Shown here piece after piece: positions 37,501 to 50,129 of a stretch of 64,000 nt of DNA; within the stretch, counting starts at the first letter, position 1, and every line of letters starts with the position of its first letter. The stretch spans positions 71,546,080 through 71,610,079 of the forward strand of contig NC_082694.2 of the NCBI RefSeq assembly GCF_949987515.2, given 5' to 3'. This DNA comes from Delphinus delphis (taxonomy: Eukaryota > Chordata > Mammalia > Artiodactyla > Delphinidae). The translations under genes and the position numbers were made by a program. The notes under the pieces are model-generated. The model did not search any database. It worked only from the letters and a program-made list of their open reading frames with translations, and was not told the origin of the DNA.

Positions 37501-38413
37501 GTAGGCTTGTATCGCTTTCAACTTCCCTTTTAGAACTACTTTTGCTGCATCTCATAGGTTTTGGATGGCCATGTTTTCGTTGTAATTTGTCTCTAGGTAT
37601 TTTTTGATTTCCTCTTTGATTTCTTCAGTGATCTCTTGGTTATTTAGTAACGTATTGTTTTGCCTCCATGTGTTTGTGTTTTTTATGTTTTATCCTCTGT
37701 AATTGATTTCTAATCTCATAGCATTGTGGTCAGAAAAGATGCTTGATATGATTTCAATTTTCTTAAATTTACTGAGGCTTGATTTGTGACCCAAGATGTG
37801 ATCTGTCCTGGAGAATGTTCTATGCGCACTTGAGAAGAGAGTGTAATCTGCTGTTTTTGGATGGAATGTCCTATAAATATCAATTAAATCTATCTGGTCT
37901 ATTGTGTCATTTAAAGCTTGTGTTCCCTTATTAATTTTCTGTTTGGATGATCTGTCCATTGGTGTAAGTGAGGTGTTGAAGTCTCCCACTATTGCTGTGT
38001 TAACTGTTGATTTCCTCTTTTATAGCTGTTAGCAGTTGCCTTATGTATTGAGGTGCTCCTATGTTGGGTGCATATATGTTTATAATTGTTATATCTTCTT
38101 CTTGGATTGATCCCTTCATCATTATGTAGTGTCCTTCCTTGTCTCTTGTAACATTCTTTATTTTAAAGTCTATTTTATCTGATATGAGTATTGCTACTCC
38201 AGCTCTCTTTTGATTTCCATTTCCATGGAATATCTTTTTCCATCCCCTCAATTTCAGTCTGTATGTGTCCCTAGGTCTGAAGTGGGTCTCTTGTAGACAT
38301 CATGTATATGGGTCTTGTTTTTGTATCCATTCAGGAAGCCTGTGTCTTTTGGTTGGAGCATTTAGTCCATTCATGTTTAAGGTAATTATTGATATGTATG
38401 TTCCTGTTACCAT
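34597..38413 (-). pseudogene. LINE-1 ORF2 (endonuclease/reverse transcriptase), inactivated
   Basis: ORF2 carries an AP-type endonuclease, a reverse transcriptase and a cysteine-rich C-terminus. The start is at 38413 and an early nonsense codon lies at 38300-38302. The endonuclease region is open at 38251-38000 (AGVAILISDK, NIYAPN) and 37989-37690 (MGDFNT, DHNAMRLEI). The reverse transcriptase is open at 37521-36871 and 36730-36095. The catalytic Phe-Ala-Asp-Asp motif reads FAKD at 36311-36322. The C-terminal 413 codons (35838-34597) are intact, with [16 protein letters not shown]. The overall length of 3.8 kb is normal for the family. Confidence 0.93.
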
Positions 38414-38471
38414 TTTCTTAATTGTTATGGATTTGTTTTTGTAGGTCCTTTTCTTCTCTTGTGTTTGCCAC

Positions 38472-39391
38472 TTAGAGCAGTTCCTTTATCATTTGTTGTA
38501 GAGCTGGTTTGGTGGTGTTGATTTCTCTTAGCTTTTGCTTGTCTGTAAAGCTTTTGATTTCTCTGTTGAATCTGTATGAGATCCTTGCCGCGTAGAGTAA
38601 TCTTAGTTGTAGGTTCTTCCCTTTCATCACTTTAAATATATTATGTCACTCCCTTCTGGCTTGTAGAGTTTCTGCTGAGAAATCAGGTGTTAACCTTATG
38701 GGAGTTCCCTTGTATGTTGTTGTTTTTCCCTTGTTGCTTTCAATAATTTTTTTTGTCTTTAATTTTTGTCAGTTTGATTACTGTGTCTCTCAGCATGTTT
38801 CTCCTTGGGTTTATCCTGCCTGTGACTCTCTGCACTTCCTCGACTTGGGTGGCTATTTCCTTTCCCATGTTAGGGAAGTTTTCAACTCTGATCTCTTCAG
38901 ATATTTTCTTGGGTCCTTTCTCTCTCTCTTCTCCTTCTGGGACCCCTATAATGCAAATGTTGTTGCATTTAATGTTGTGCCAGAGGTCTCTTAGGCTGTC
39001 TTCATTTCTTTTCATTCTTTTTTCTTTATTTTGTTCTGCAGCAGTGAATTCCAGTATTCTGTCTTCCAGGTCACTTATCTGTTCTTCTGCCTCAGTTTTG
39101 CTGCTATTGATTCCTTCTAATGTATTTTTCATTTCAGTTATTGTATGTTCATCTCTGTTTGTTTGTTCTTTAATTCTTCTAGGTGTTCATTAATTCTTCT
39201 AGGTCTTTGTTAAACATTTCTTGCATCTTCTCGATCTTTGCCTCCATTCTTTTTCCGAGGTCCTGGATCATCTTCACTATCATTATTCTGAAATCTTTTT
39301 CTGGAAGGTTGCCTATCTCCACTTCATTTATTTGTTTTTCTGGGGTTTTGTCTTGTTCCTTCATCTGGTACAAAGTCCTCTGCCTTTTCAT
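38472..39391 (-). pseudogene. LINE-1 ORF1, inactivated
   Basis: ORF1 encodes the trimeric RNA-binding chaperone of LINE-1. It starts with the ATG at 39391 (MKRQRTLYQMKEQDKTPEKQ), and the coiled-coil region is recognisable. The frame is broken by a 20-bp tandem duplication (39170-39189 and 39190-39209). It then resumes from about 39132, through the RRM-like region (GVPEGEEREKGPKKI), until a frame loss near 38740. The C-terminal domain is readable in pieces to a stop at 38472-38474. Its length without the duplication is about 300 codons, as expected. Confidence 0.9.
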
Positions 39392-39447
39392 CTTGTCTAT
39401 CTTTCTGTGAATGTGGTTTTCCTTCCACAGGCTGCAGAATTGTCAGT

Positions 39448-42239
39448 TTTTTTAAACTTCTGAAGAATTGACAGCTAATGCAGACTGTAGTACTTAGGAT
39501 GTACTTATCCTCCTACTTAGTTTATAAAATATTGAAGATAATCTTGTATATATCTAATTTAAGTCCAATTCAAGGTTTAAGATCTTATTGAAATAAGCAT
39601 CCATGTATAGCACAGAGCCTTCAAAAGCAGTGTTTGCTCCTTTAGTAAATTCTCAGTTATTGATTGGGTTAAAATTTTTTCATGCCCAGTATCATTGGAA
39701 CTTGTCTCTAAGTGCCCTCCCTAAACCAGGCTGTTTGTCTAAATACTTCTGACATAGTCTTCAAATTTTGCCATGTCTACTTTATCATCCTGAGACTAAC
39801 CACAGACATTTTAGACTTTTTTGGTTCTTAGAGCTGTGTTGTCTAATATAGTAGCCATTAGCTACATGTGACTATTTAAATTTATATTTACATTAATAAA
39901 AATTAAATTTAAAATAATAAAAGTTAAGTAAAGTAAAAAATTCAGTTGCTCAGTCACACAGCCACATTTCAAGTGCTCAAAGCCATGTATGGCTAGTGAC
40001 TACTGTGTTGGACAATGCACATACATCTCAGAAAGCTCTGTTGAACAGATATTCTTTTCTTAGTCTGTTTGCTTCGCCTCCCATCTCCTTAACAAAACTA
40101 AAAAAGATCATTGCATTGTATTTTTAACCATTTGTGATTTTTACTTCTGACGTCTTCTGCACCAGCAGAATCATCCTTGCCAAAGCCTTCCTTAATCATG
40201 GTAGGTTTGCTTTCTGCTTTTCAAAAATTTAATGAAATTTTAAATACACAGGGCATGATATATGAGCCATAAGGTGATAGGCAAGAGGCCACTTCAGATA
40301 CATGTTGCTACCATTTCATATTGTAGTGTAATGTGGGTTGTTTCAGCCTCAAAATTGTGGAGGTACTAAAGACTGGTTATGTGAGTACGAAGTGCTGAAG
40401 CCCATGACAGTGGCTCTGCCTAAAATGTGGAAGAGAGAAGGGAGAAAGAGAGAAAAGCAACAGCTAGTGGCTTTAAGAGGAAAAAAATACCATTTTTAAT
40501 TTTAGAGCTTTATTACCTTTTTAGAATTTTAGAGCTTGTTACTGTTTTCAACTGTGTAATTAAGAAATTTTTGTTAAGCATTGGACCTGTAGAATCAGCT
40601 GTAGTGTTGTACTGCACATATAACCACCCAAGCATTTATTACTCAGGTCCCTACAGTTGAGACTTCAGTTCTATCTAGACCAGTATTCCAGTTGTGTTTT
40701 AGAGATTTAAGTTAGTACTGGGTCAATATATATCATTTGACTCTTACTTTGAATTGGAGAAATGTACCAATGAAGACTATTTCTGATATCATTTAATTTT
40801 TATAGCATACAAGTGGGATATAACCTTTCTGAATCATGTATGTTCAGAACTATGTGTTAGAATACTGCTGTGCCACTACCCAGCTATGCAGCTTAACCAT
40901 GTGGAACTTATTTGTGTGTGTGTGTATGAACATATGCATATGTATGTATATCTATATATGTAAAACAGGGATGACACTACTTATTGCATGGGATCTAGCA
41001 TACTGTGGATGTTCTGTAAACCTGTATTTTTCCTGCTACATAGACAATAAGAACATATTTGACAGAGCCAGTAGATGAGACTAAGCGACAGAAATCTTTA
41101 TGAAAATACCACATTCTCAATTTAGTGATGAATTGGGGGGCAGTGGATAGAATTGTAATAGATTTCTAAGGTGATCATCAGACAATGTAAAAGATTTTAG
41201 ATCTTTAAGGAAATATTGAAAACATCAACCCCAAAACTTAGGTTTTCCTGCCTTTCTATAAGACTTATGAATAAATGTAGATTAACCTTAGGATATATTT
41301 TACTTGAAGTTCAAAATAATAGACTGTTGGCTCTTTAAAAGGTTCTGTTAGTATATATTCTAAATAAGAAAGCTAGAATTGGATCAACTATTTTAAAATT
41401 GGCTTTGAATTACATATATTTCATAGTTTTCTTATTTCTATGTGACTTTTCCTTTCTGTAAAATTCTAGTGCGTTAATAACATGTTTTAATATGGTCATC
41501 TTTGGGGAAGTGTTCAGAATTGAAGATTATTTGAATACTACTTAAAAATTATTCTCATATGACTTAGGACATTTTTGTTCTGTTAGTAACATTAATCTTG
41601 ATAATATTTAATCATGATTGTTGTGTGTGACTCTCTTGGCTTGTGGTGTCCCTTAAATATTAGAAAGTCTCTGAGCTTATTTAAGGGGGTCGTTTTATTT
41701 TTGTACTACTCGTCCTTACACACATTGGTGCCCTATAAATGTTTGTTGAATGAATGTACAATATATGAAGGTGTCAAGGTTGCTGGTTGGAGTCACGAAG
41801 AACTAAGCAGTAAGCATTATCAGATAGGGTGAGCTGGCCACTGCAAAAACAGGTACCCAAAGAAAGGTGAGGAGATAGTAGTATATAAGAAAGTGTTATA
41901 ATGTGATAAGGATTGACACAGATTCCCTTCTGCTGAAACAGACTTCTCTGTAGTCTTAGGATAGCAGTCTGTCACTGCCTGGGGATGATGTATGTTAGAG
42001 CAGCTCAAGCTTCCCCAACCAGACTGTTCAGACTTAAAATAGTCGTAAGGTTTCTGACTAAAAGGCCTCACTTTCAGTATTTTCTGGCAAGAGTACCTTT
42101 ATCACAAGAAAAGCCTGAGAAAGATTTTAATGCTCTGCCTTCTCCTTAATTATGTTGTTCCCTGGGATTGGGTTGAGTAAGGAAACTGATTTATTTAGCA
42201 CTCTCCATGTGACAGGCATGTGTTAGAGGCTTTATATTT
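39448..42239. other. Intron 2: single-copy sequence with one hAT relic
   Basis: A hAT-Charlie-type non-autonomous relic lies at about 39832-40055 ('GTTGTCTAATATAGTAGCC' and its inverted counterpart 'GGCTAGTGACTACTGTGTTG'). I see no exon elsewhere in the stretch. Confidence 0.5.
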
Positions 42240-43490
42240 TTGTTTTAAGTTGGGTTTATTGAGATATAATTCACCCCTTTTTAATACAGTTTGATGAGTT
42301 TTGACAAATGTATATAGCCGTGTAGATTGGGATATGGAACATTTCCATCACCTAAAATTTTCCTTTGTCCCTTCACCTTACCCTTAGCTACTGGCAACCA
42401 CTGATCAGATTTCTGTCTCTATAGTTTTGTCTTTCCAGAATATTATATAAATGAAATACACAATAGGTAGCCTTTTGTATCTTTGTGGCTTCTTTCACTT
42501 AACAGAATACTTTTGTGATTCATCCATGGCGTTGCATATATTTCTCTTTCTTGCCAAGTAGTATTCCATTGTATAAATGTGTACCACAATTTGTTTACCC
42601 ATTCATCTGCAAAAGGCATTTGGGTTACTTCCAGGTTTTGGAACTTTAGACATAATGTCTAAACCTGCTATAACCATCAAATGACAGATTTTTATCTGGA
42701 AATAGGTCTTTATTTCTCTTGAGTAAATCCCCAAGGGTTATTGTTGGGGTGTTATTATGGTAAATGTATATTTAACTTCATAAGAAGTTGCCAGACTTTT
42801 CCAAATTATCTCTTTGCCTTCCCACCAGCAATGTGTGAGAGTTTTGGTTGCCCAGCATCTTTGCCAGCATTTTTTTTTTTAATTCCAGACATTCTAATAG
42901 GCATGTAGTGATATCTTATTGTGGTTTTTGTATTCACTTCCCTGATGATCAGTGTCATTGAACATCTTGTCGTATGCTTATTTGCCATCTGTGTATCGTT
43001 TGATGTGTCTATTCAGATCTCTTGCGCATTTTTGAAAGCAGGGATTGTCTTCTTATTGAGTCGAATCTGTAGTTCTTTAGATATGCTGCATATGTGTCCT
43101 TTATCACATATGTTTTGCAGATATTTCCTCCTAGTCTGTAGCTTGTCTTTTCATTTTCTTAACACTGCCTTTATGAGAGCAGAGGTTTTAGATTTTGATG
43201 AAGTTCAATTTATCAAAAAATTTTTAATGGTTTGTGCCATTTGTGTCCTAAAAAGTCTTGCCTTAACCAGAGTCACAGAGAGTTTCTTCTTTGCTTTCTT
43301 CAGGAAGTTTCATAATTTAGCCCTTACATGTACATTAGATATGATCCATTTAGAGTTAATTTTTGTATATGGTACAAGTTTGAGATTCTTTTTTTTTAAA
43401 TGGATGTCCAGTTCTTTAAGCATAATTTGTTGAAAAGACTATTCTTTCCCCAGTGAATTATCTTGATATTTTTTTGAAATCAACTGACAA
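42240..43490 (-). mobile_element. Old LINE-1 3' part, degenerate
   Basis: Antisense ORF2 C-terminal and 3' sequence, recognisable from 'TTATTGAGATATAATTCACC' to the ORF2-like stretch at 42806-42988. A + strand frame of 170 codons over it (42921-43433) is the non-coding complement. Confidence 0.8.
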
Positions 43491-43539
43491 CATATCTGTA
43501 GGTCTGTTTCTTTTTAATTATCATCAAGGTGCAGATTAA

Positions 43540-44175
43540 GACCCTTAATTAAGCCTGCATGGATTCCAATCCCGCCTTTAACATTTGCCGACTTTGTTAC
43601 CTTGGACAAATTATTTAATCTCGCCATGCCTCTGTTTTCTCCTCTGAAAAACAGTGATAGTAATAATAGTTACCTCATAGAATTCTTGTGAGACTTAATA
43701 GAAACAATACATGTAAAACTCTTAAGAAAAGTACCTGACACATGGTAAGTTTTGTTAAATGTTAGCTATTGTTATTTTGTCAGTCTAATAGATAAAAAAT
43801 GATATTTAGTGTTTTTTAGTGTGGATATGTTACATATTACGTGTAGTATTTACAACAACCCTGAGGAGTTAGGTAATACTCTTGTTTATAGAGGTGGCAA
43901 TCAAGGTACAGAGAATGTGAGCATCTTATCTATGTACACTGGGAGACAGTGTAGTGTAGAGAGTTCAGGCTACCTAGGTTCTAATCTCAGTTCTGCCACT
44001 TGTTAGTTGTGTGACCTTGAGCAAGTTCCTTTACCACGATGAGTTTTGGTTTCCTCATCTGTAAAATGCGGGTAATAGTGTAGTACCTTATATATAAGGT
44101 AGTGGTGGCAGTCGGTGAGTTACTGTATTTGAAGTCCCTGACCGATAGGGCTCAATAAAGGTGAGTTGCTTCCAT
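43540..44175 (+). repeat. Two MIR SINEs in tandem order
   Basis: There are sense MIR cores at about 43540-43780 and 43945-44175. The second carries 'TTCTGCCACTTGTTAGTTGT' and 'CCTCATCTGTAAAATGCGGG'. They are two separate old insertions. Confidence 0.75.
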
Positions 44176-44451
44176 CTTTGTAATCCTTTTTGTTGTGGTC
44201 ATTATTTTTTTATCATCAGCATCATTTTTCCAAAGTCATACAGTATTAAATCAGTTCTGTAGCCACACTACTTGCCTTCCTAGTCACAGGATTCATGATT
44301 GGTTAATTTATTTCATGATAAACTAATAAAGTAGGGGTTTCTTTACCATGTGTATGGTATTTATTTTAAAAGTGTGTAGGTTTAGCTATTTTAGGTCTTT
44401 AGTTCTTCAGTACATCTGTTCTTTCCTTCCTCCCCCCCCCACTAACCCCAC

Positions 44452-44559
44452 CCCCAATGCAAGGCTTATGGGGATCTTAGTTCCCGGACCAGGGACTAAA
44501 CCAGGGCCACCGCAGTGAAAGCACCAAGTCCTAACCACTGGACTGCGAGGAAATTCCCT
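44452..44559 (-). mobile_element. CHR-family SINE, short old form
   Basis: This is an antisense tRNA-like head of the short CHR form, ending CCACTGGACTGCGAGGAAATT. A C-rich run (44432-44440) lies at its distal side. Confidence 0.85.
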
Positions 44560-44690
44560 GTTTCTTTATTTTTAACTCTAATCTTAAATCTTGTCTTTAA
44601 GAGAGGATGTTTATAGATTTTTTTAAAAAATCCACTCATTTAAGGCTTAGAAATATTAAATCCATCTAGTGTTTAAAATTATAGTGGGCA

Positions 44691-44897
44691 GGGCTTCCCT
44701 GGTGGCGCAGTGGTTGAGAGTCCGCCTGCCGATGCAGGGGACATGGGTTCGTGCCCCGGTCCAGGAAGATCCCACATGCCGTGGAGCGGCTGGGTCCGTG
44801 AGCCATGGCCGGTGAGCCTGCGCGTCCGGAGCCTGTGCTCCGCAACGGGAGAGGCCACAACAGTCAGAGGCCCGCGTAGCACCAAAAAAAAACAAAA
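44691..44897 (+). mobile_element. CHR-2-type SINE with 16-bp target duplication
   Basis: This is a complete compact copy. AAAATTATAGTGGGCA is repeated perfectly at 44675-44690 and 44898-44913. Confidence 0.95.
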
Positions 44898-45219
44898 AAA
44901 ATTATAGTGGGCACCTATATTTCAGTGATATGCATTCCTGTAAACAACTTTGTAAGGCAAATTTTTATGGACTATAGTCAGCAAATATGTTTGAGTTTAC
45001 ATACCTAAACATACTTGGTTTCTTGTTGGTAGAAGCTGAGTAAACTGAAAAGGTAATCAGAAATAAAGTATAGGTGATTATTAGCCATGTTGAATATATA
45101 GCTTTAAAGACCTCCACAGAAAGCTGATATAACTATATGTGAAGGATGGACAACAGAAAGATTTGTAAATGACTCTTGTCTTTCCCCAAGTCCTGATCTT
45201 ACCTCTCTGCTTTTTCTCT

Positions 45220-45560
45220 ACTCCAATTTTTCCAGACATTTTTAAGTGTTTGTGCTGGGTACTCTGCCAGTTCTGAGCATAGAAAGATAAACACACAAAG
45301 CTCTTGTCCTCCAAGGGCTCATAGTCTGGTAGAACAGATGGATAGCAAACAATTACAGAACCTTTTTAAGTGCTCTATAGAAGCATGGAGAAGTCTCTTT
45401 GAGAATCTAGGGGAGGAAGCAATTAATTTGACCTGCAGGTGTCAGGGACCTCCTGGAGAAAGTGACACCTGTCCTGGACCTTGAAAGAGAAAGTTTGAAA
45501 TGGAAGACGCTGATATGAATGGCAGTCCAAGTAAAGGGAACATATGTCATGGGATGAGAA
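45220..45560 (+). repeat. L2-type LINE remnant
   Basis: The phrases 'GCTCTTGTCCTCCAAGGGCT' and 'TGGACCTTGAAAGAGAAAG' follow the L2 3' region. It is diverged and its ends are approximate. Confidence 0.6.
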
Positions 45561-45735
45561 AGAGGATGTTATGTATATGGCGTTTGTAAGAATTTACTTT
45601 TCTGAGATAGGGATACACTACCAGCATTCTTGTTGTTCTTGGTTTTTGTTTTGTATAGATTTCTTTCTTGTTAAATAGTAAATAATAGTATCATGATTAA
45701 CATTTTTCTACATATTTTTTATATAATCAGTGTTC

Positions 45736-45860
45736 AAAAATTTTTTTATTTTTGGCCATGCTGTGCAGCTTGCAGGATCTTAGTTCCCCCACCAGGGATC
45801 AAACCTGGGCCCTCTGTGCTAGAAGCATGGAGTCCTAACCACTGGACCACCAGGGAATTC
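45736..45860 (-). mobile_element. CHR-family SINE, short old form, next to poly-C
   Basis: This is an antisense short CHR copy ending CCAGGGAATTC, followed by a run of 15 C (45860-45874). Confidence 0.88.
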
Positions 45861-46004
45861 CCCCCCCCCCCCCCGCCAATGTTTTAAGATACATTATTCC
45901 AAGGGAAAATTTGGTTACTCTGACATGTAAAAGAGGCACATATTTTTATATTCAAATGTCAATTTATATGTATCTCCTTTACATTTTGTTGCTGGTCTTT
46001 TTTA

Positions 46005-46216
46005 TTTTATTTTATTTTTTTTTGCGGTACGCGGACCTTTCACTGTTGTGGCCTCTCCTGTTGCGGAGCACAGGCTCCAGACGCGCAGGCTCAGCAGCCA
46101 TGGCTCACGGGCCCAGCCACTCCACGGCATGTGGGATCTTCCTGGACCGGGGCACGAACCCGTGTCCCCTGCATCGGCAGGCGGACTCTCAACCACTGCG
46201 CCACCAGGGAAGCCCC
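46005..46216 (-). mobile_element. CHR-2-type SINE
   Basis: This is a complete antisense copy. TGCTGGTC at 45990-45997 and 46217-46224 is the core of the probable target duplication. Confidence 0.93.
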
Positions 46217-46284
46217 TGCTGGTCATTTTTAAATTACAAAAATAATACTGCTAAAGTAAAATAAATATCAAAGTAGTCAGGGAG

Positions 46285-46540
46285 GCAATGCGGTGTAATA
46301 GTTAAGAGCAGAAACTTTGGACTTATACTCTAAAGTACAGGAAGATTCTAGCTAAAAATTGAATCAGCTATATGGTGTTAGGCCAGTTATTTAACTTCCC
46401 TAGCTTTGTTTTTTTCGTCTGTAACTTCTGTAAACCTTGTTCACGGAACTGTTGTAAAAATTAAACGTAATATTAATATGCTTAGCATGGTTGCTGGTAT
46501 AAAGTAATAGTAAATAGTAGTTGCTTCTTCTACTAAGTAC
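46285..46540 (+). repeat. MIR SINE
   Basis: A sense MIR, recognised from 'GTGTAATAGTTAAGAGCAGA' through the CORE region. It is diverged. Confidence 0.7.
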
Positions 46541-46911
46541 TACTATTACTCTGCTAATGTTGTTGGACTTTAAAAGCAAATGATAAGAGAGGGAAGGTTG
46601 TTTCTCTGAGATGGTCAAGAGTTGAGAGAACAGTAGGGTAAAGGGGATTAAGAAAAGATCTGCGTATATCTCTATGAGAAAAAGTAAGAAGAGATTAACT
46701 CATCTTTTAACAGGATAGAATTGCAAGATGCCTGTGGCATCCTTAGGAGAAACAGACCACATAATTCACTTTGACAGCCACCAGTTGTTGCCTTTGGACA
46801 GCATTATTTGCTAGTTGTCCTGAGTTGGCTGGAAGGGTAGAGGTGGAGCAGAATATTCTGCGGAGTGATAGAAAGAAGAGGAGGCAAGGTGCAAACCTGG
46901 TTTGTATAGGA

Positions 46912-47077
46912 CAGTGTTTCCCCACCCTGGCTGCACAAAAGAATCACCTGGAGAGCTTTTTAAAAATTGTGAAGCTTGTGCCTCATTCCCCAGAGATTCT
47001 GCTTTACTTGGTCTGCTGGAATAGGTTTTGTCTCCTAAAGCTCCCCAGGTGATTCAGCCAGGGGTTGCATATCTCTG
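46912..47077. mobile_element. hAT-Charlie MER5-like element with 8-bp target duplication
   Basis: The 166-bp element has inverted ends (CAGTGTTTCCCCACC... and its mirrored counterpart) and the internal phrase 'AGAATCACCTGGAGAGCTTT' of MER5-type elements. The flanks GTATAGGA (46904-46911) and GTGTAGGA (47078-47085) differ by one base. Confidence 0.8.
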
Positions 47078-47089
47078 GTGTAGGACATT

Positions 47090-47623
47090 GGCTAGTCAAG
47101 TATTGCCTGCTACGTACTTTATACTTTTGAAATCACCTTTACATACACCATTCTTACAACAAGTCCTAGGTAAGGAAACAAAGGGTGAGGAAGTTTAAAG
47201 GCCTGCTCAAGTCACAAAACTGGTTAGCACACAGGAGCAGAATCTCCACTGTGTTCCTTTATGCTCCACTGCTGCCATTTAGCTATGAAAGGAAGAGGGT
47301 GGAGATGTATTTGGGGGTAGTGAGTTGAGACTGGGTCTCATGTTCAGAGCAAATGGAAAGGATCATAAAATCATTGTTTGTTTTTCATGGCTTAAGAGAC
47401 CCTCAGACATTTTCAGATTTAGTAGACCATTGTCTGTTTTAACACCTCTGGTAACAAAAGAGTAATTTCTGGTGGGGTTGATTCCCTCTTCATACAGTCC
47501 TAACTTTCTTCAAAATGGTGGTCCTTTTCCTAATTCATGTATGGAAGGCAAATAACCACTTCGTATTCTGCATAACAACTTGTAGAAACACTTAGAGTTG
47601 CTACCATGTCTTCTTTAATCTTT
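47090..47623. other. Intron 2: MIR-like piece, remainder unrecognised
   Basis: An antisense MIR core lies at about 47090-47260. I see nothing else. Confidence 0.5.
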
Positions 47624-49735
47624 TTTTTAAACTGAAGTATAGTTGATTTACAATGTTGTGATAGTTTCTGGTGTACAACAAAGTGATTCAGTTATACATA
47701 TATATATACATATTCTTTTTCATTATGGTTTATTACAGAATATTGAATATAGTTCCCTGTGCTATACAGTAGGACCTTGTTGTTTATTTTATATACAGTA
47801 GTTTGTATCTGCTAATCCCAAACTCCTAGTTTATCTCTCTCCCACCCTCTTTCCCCTTTGGTAACCATAAGTTTGTTTCCTGTTTCTGTTTCGTAAATAA
47901 GTTCATTTGTGTCATATTTTAGATTCCACATATAAGTGATATCATATGGTATTTGTCTTTCTCTTTCTGACTTACTTCACTTAGTATGATCATCTCTAGG
48001 TCCATCCATGTTGCTGCAAATGGCATTATTTCATTCTTTTTAATGGCTGAGTAGTATTCTGCTGTGTATACATACCACATCTTCTTTATCCATTCATCTC
48101 TCAGTGGACCTTTAGGTTGCTTCCATGTCTTGGCTGTTGTAAGTAGTGCTGCTATGAACATTGGGGTGCGAGTATCTTTTTGAATTATAGTTTTATCTGG
48201 ATATATGCCCAGGAGTGGGATTGCTGGATCATATGGCAACTCTATTTTCAATTTTTTAAGGACCCTCCATATTGTTTTCCATAGTGGCTGCACTAATTTA
48301 CATTCCTATCAAGAGTGTAGAAGGGTTCCCTTTTCTCCACATCCTCTCCAGCATTTATTTGTAGACTTTTTAATGATGGCCATTCTGACCAGTGTGAGGT
48401 GGTACCTCATTGTAGGTTTTTGATTTGCATTTCTCTAATAGTTAGCAATGTTGAGCATCTTTTCATGTGCCTATTGGCCATCTGTATGTCTTCTTTGGAG
48501 AAATGCCTATTTAGGTCTTCTGCCCATTTTTTGATTGGGTTATTTTTTATTACTGTATTGTATAAGCTGTTTGTATACTTTGGAAATGAAGCCCTTGTCA
48601 TTTGTATCATTTGCAAATATTTTCTCCCAGTCCATAGGTTGTCTTTTCATTTTGTTTATGGTTTCCTTTGCTGTGCAAAAGCTTGTAAGTTTGACGAACT
48701 TATGGTTACCAGGGGGGATTGGTGGGAGGGAGGGATGGTTAGGGAGTTTGGGATTGACATGTACACACTACTATATTTAAAATGGGTAACCAACAAGGAC
48801 CTACTGTATAGCACAGGGAACTCTGCTCAATATTACGTAACAACCTAAATGAGAAAAGAATTTGCAGAAGAATAGATACATGTATTTGTATAACTGAATC
48901 TCTGTACTGTACACCTGAAACTAACACAACATTGTTAATCAACTATACTCCAATATAAAATAAAGAGTTTTTAAAAAGCTTATAAGTTTGATTAGGTCCC
49001 ATTTGTTTATTTTTGCTTTTACTTATATTGCCTTGGGAGACTGACCTAAGAAAATACTGGTACAATTTATTTCAGAGGATGTTTTGCCTATGTTCTCTTC
49101 TAGGATTTTTATGGTGTCATCTTATATTTAAGTATTTAAGCAATTTGGAGTTTATTTTTTTGTGTGGTGTGAGGGTGTGTTCTAACTTCATTGATTTACA
49201 TGCGGCTGTCCAGCTTTCCCAGCACCACTTGCTGGGAAGTGGTGCCTCCTTTGTCGAAGATTAATTGACCATAGGTGTGTGTCTATTTCTGGGCTGTCTA
49301 TTCTGTTCTGTTGATCCATGTGTCTGTTTTTGTGCCAATACCACACTGTTTTGATTACTGTAGCTTTGTAGTATTGTCTAAAGTCTGGGAGGGTTATGCC
49401 TCCAGCTTTGTTCTTTTTCCTCCGGATTGCTTTGGCAATTCTTGGTATTTTATGGTTCCATATAAATTTTAGGATTATTTGTTCTAGTTCTGTGGAAAAT
49501 ATCATGGGTAATTTGATCCCTGTCACCTTAAATCTGTAGATTGCTTTGGGTAGTATGGCCATTTTAACAATGTTAATTCTTCCAATCTAAGAGCATGGCA
49601 TATCTTTCCATTTCTTTGAATCATCTTTAGTTTCCTTTATCAGTGTTTTAGTTCTTAGCATATAAGTCTTTCACCTCCTTCGTCAGGTTTATCCATAAGT
49701 ATTTTTGTATTTTAGTGTGATTTTTAAAAGGGATA
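47624..49735 (-). mobile_element. 5'-truncated LINE-1, antisense, interrupted
   Basis: ORF2 C-terminal sequence is open at 48293-47919 (ending LICGI) and again around 48616-48407. The reverse-transcriptase-side piece is at 49562-49188 ([12 protein letters not shown] ...). The copy is older than the one at 34 kb and is interrupted at 48695-48973 by another LINE-1 end. Confidence 0.9.
48695..48973 (+). mobile_element. LINE-1 3' end nested inside the antisense LINE-1
   Basis: This is a sense 3' UTR ('CTGTACACCTGAAACTAACA', 'CTATACTCCAATATAAAATA') with a short A-rich end. The host sequence AAAAGCTTGTAAGTTTGA (48677-48694) is repeated with one change at 48974-48991, after which the host LINE-1 resumes exactly. 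Confidence 0.9.
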
Positions 49736-50129
49736 TATATATATATTTTTTTACTTTTTCTTCCTTAACCTTTGATTGATTATTCAGGCTTAATATCTTT
49801 AGTTCCTTAATTGCCTCATAGAATATTTCTAGGCCTCTCATACCACCTTCTTCTCTGGAGCTGCTTTGTTGTTCCTATTGAAATATGCACTCATAACTAA
49901 GTCTTGTTTCAAGATAGTGATTTAATTCTATGTTATTGGCCTTTCTCTTCCTGGATCCTATTTAAATTATCAAAGAGAACATAAAAAAAAAAATCCAAGG
50001 TAGCTTTAGGAAATCACGTCACCGTCGGTGTACCAAAAACTTTGAAAGTTTCTAGAAATTATGAAGCAGATTAGATTGGATTCAACATAGGCATAGGAGA
50101 GTCATGTTTGATAAATAAATGGACTGATG

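Larger units (their letters stand above)
34233..39447 (-). mobile_element. Nearly complete antisense LINE-1, both ORFs broken
   Basis: On the minus strand it runs from the last bases of the 5' UTR (about 39447) through ORF1, a spacer of about 60 bp and ORF2 to the 3' UTR and A tail (T run near 34220-34250). At about 5.2 kb it lacks only the 5' UTR promoter. It lies in ITSN2 intron 2 against the direction of the gene. Confidence 0.95.

Noticed and set aside
42921..43433. A 170-codon + strand frame
   Set aside because: It lies opposite degenerate LINE-1 ORF2 sequence and has no domain. Its hydrophobic look comes from the A-rich coding strand of the LINE.
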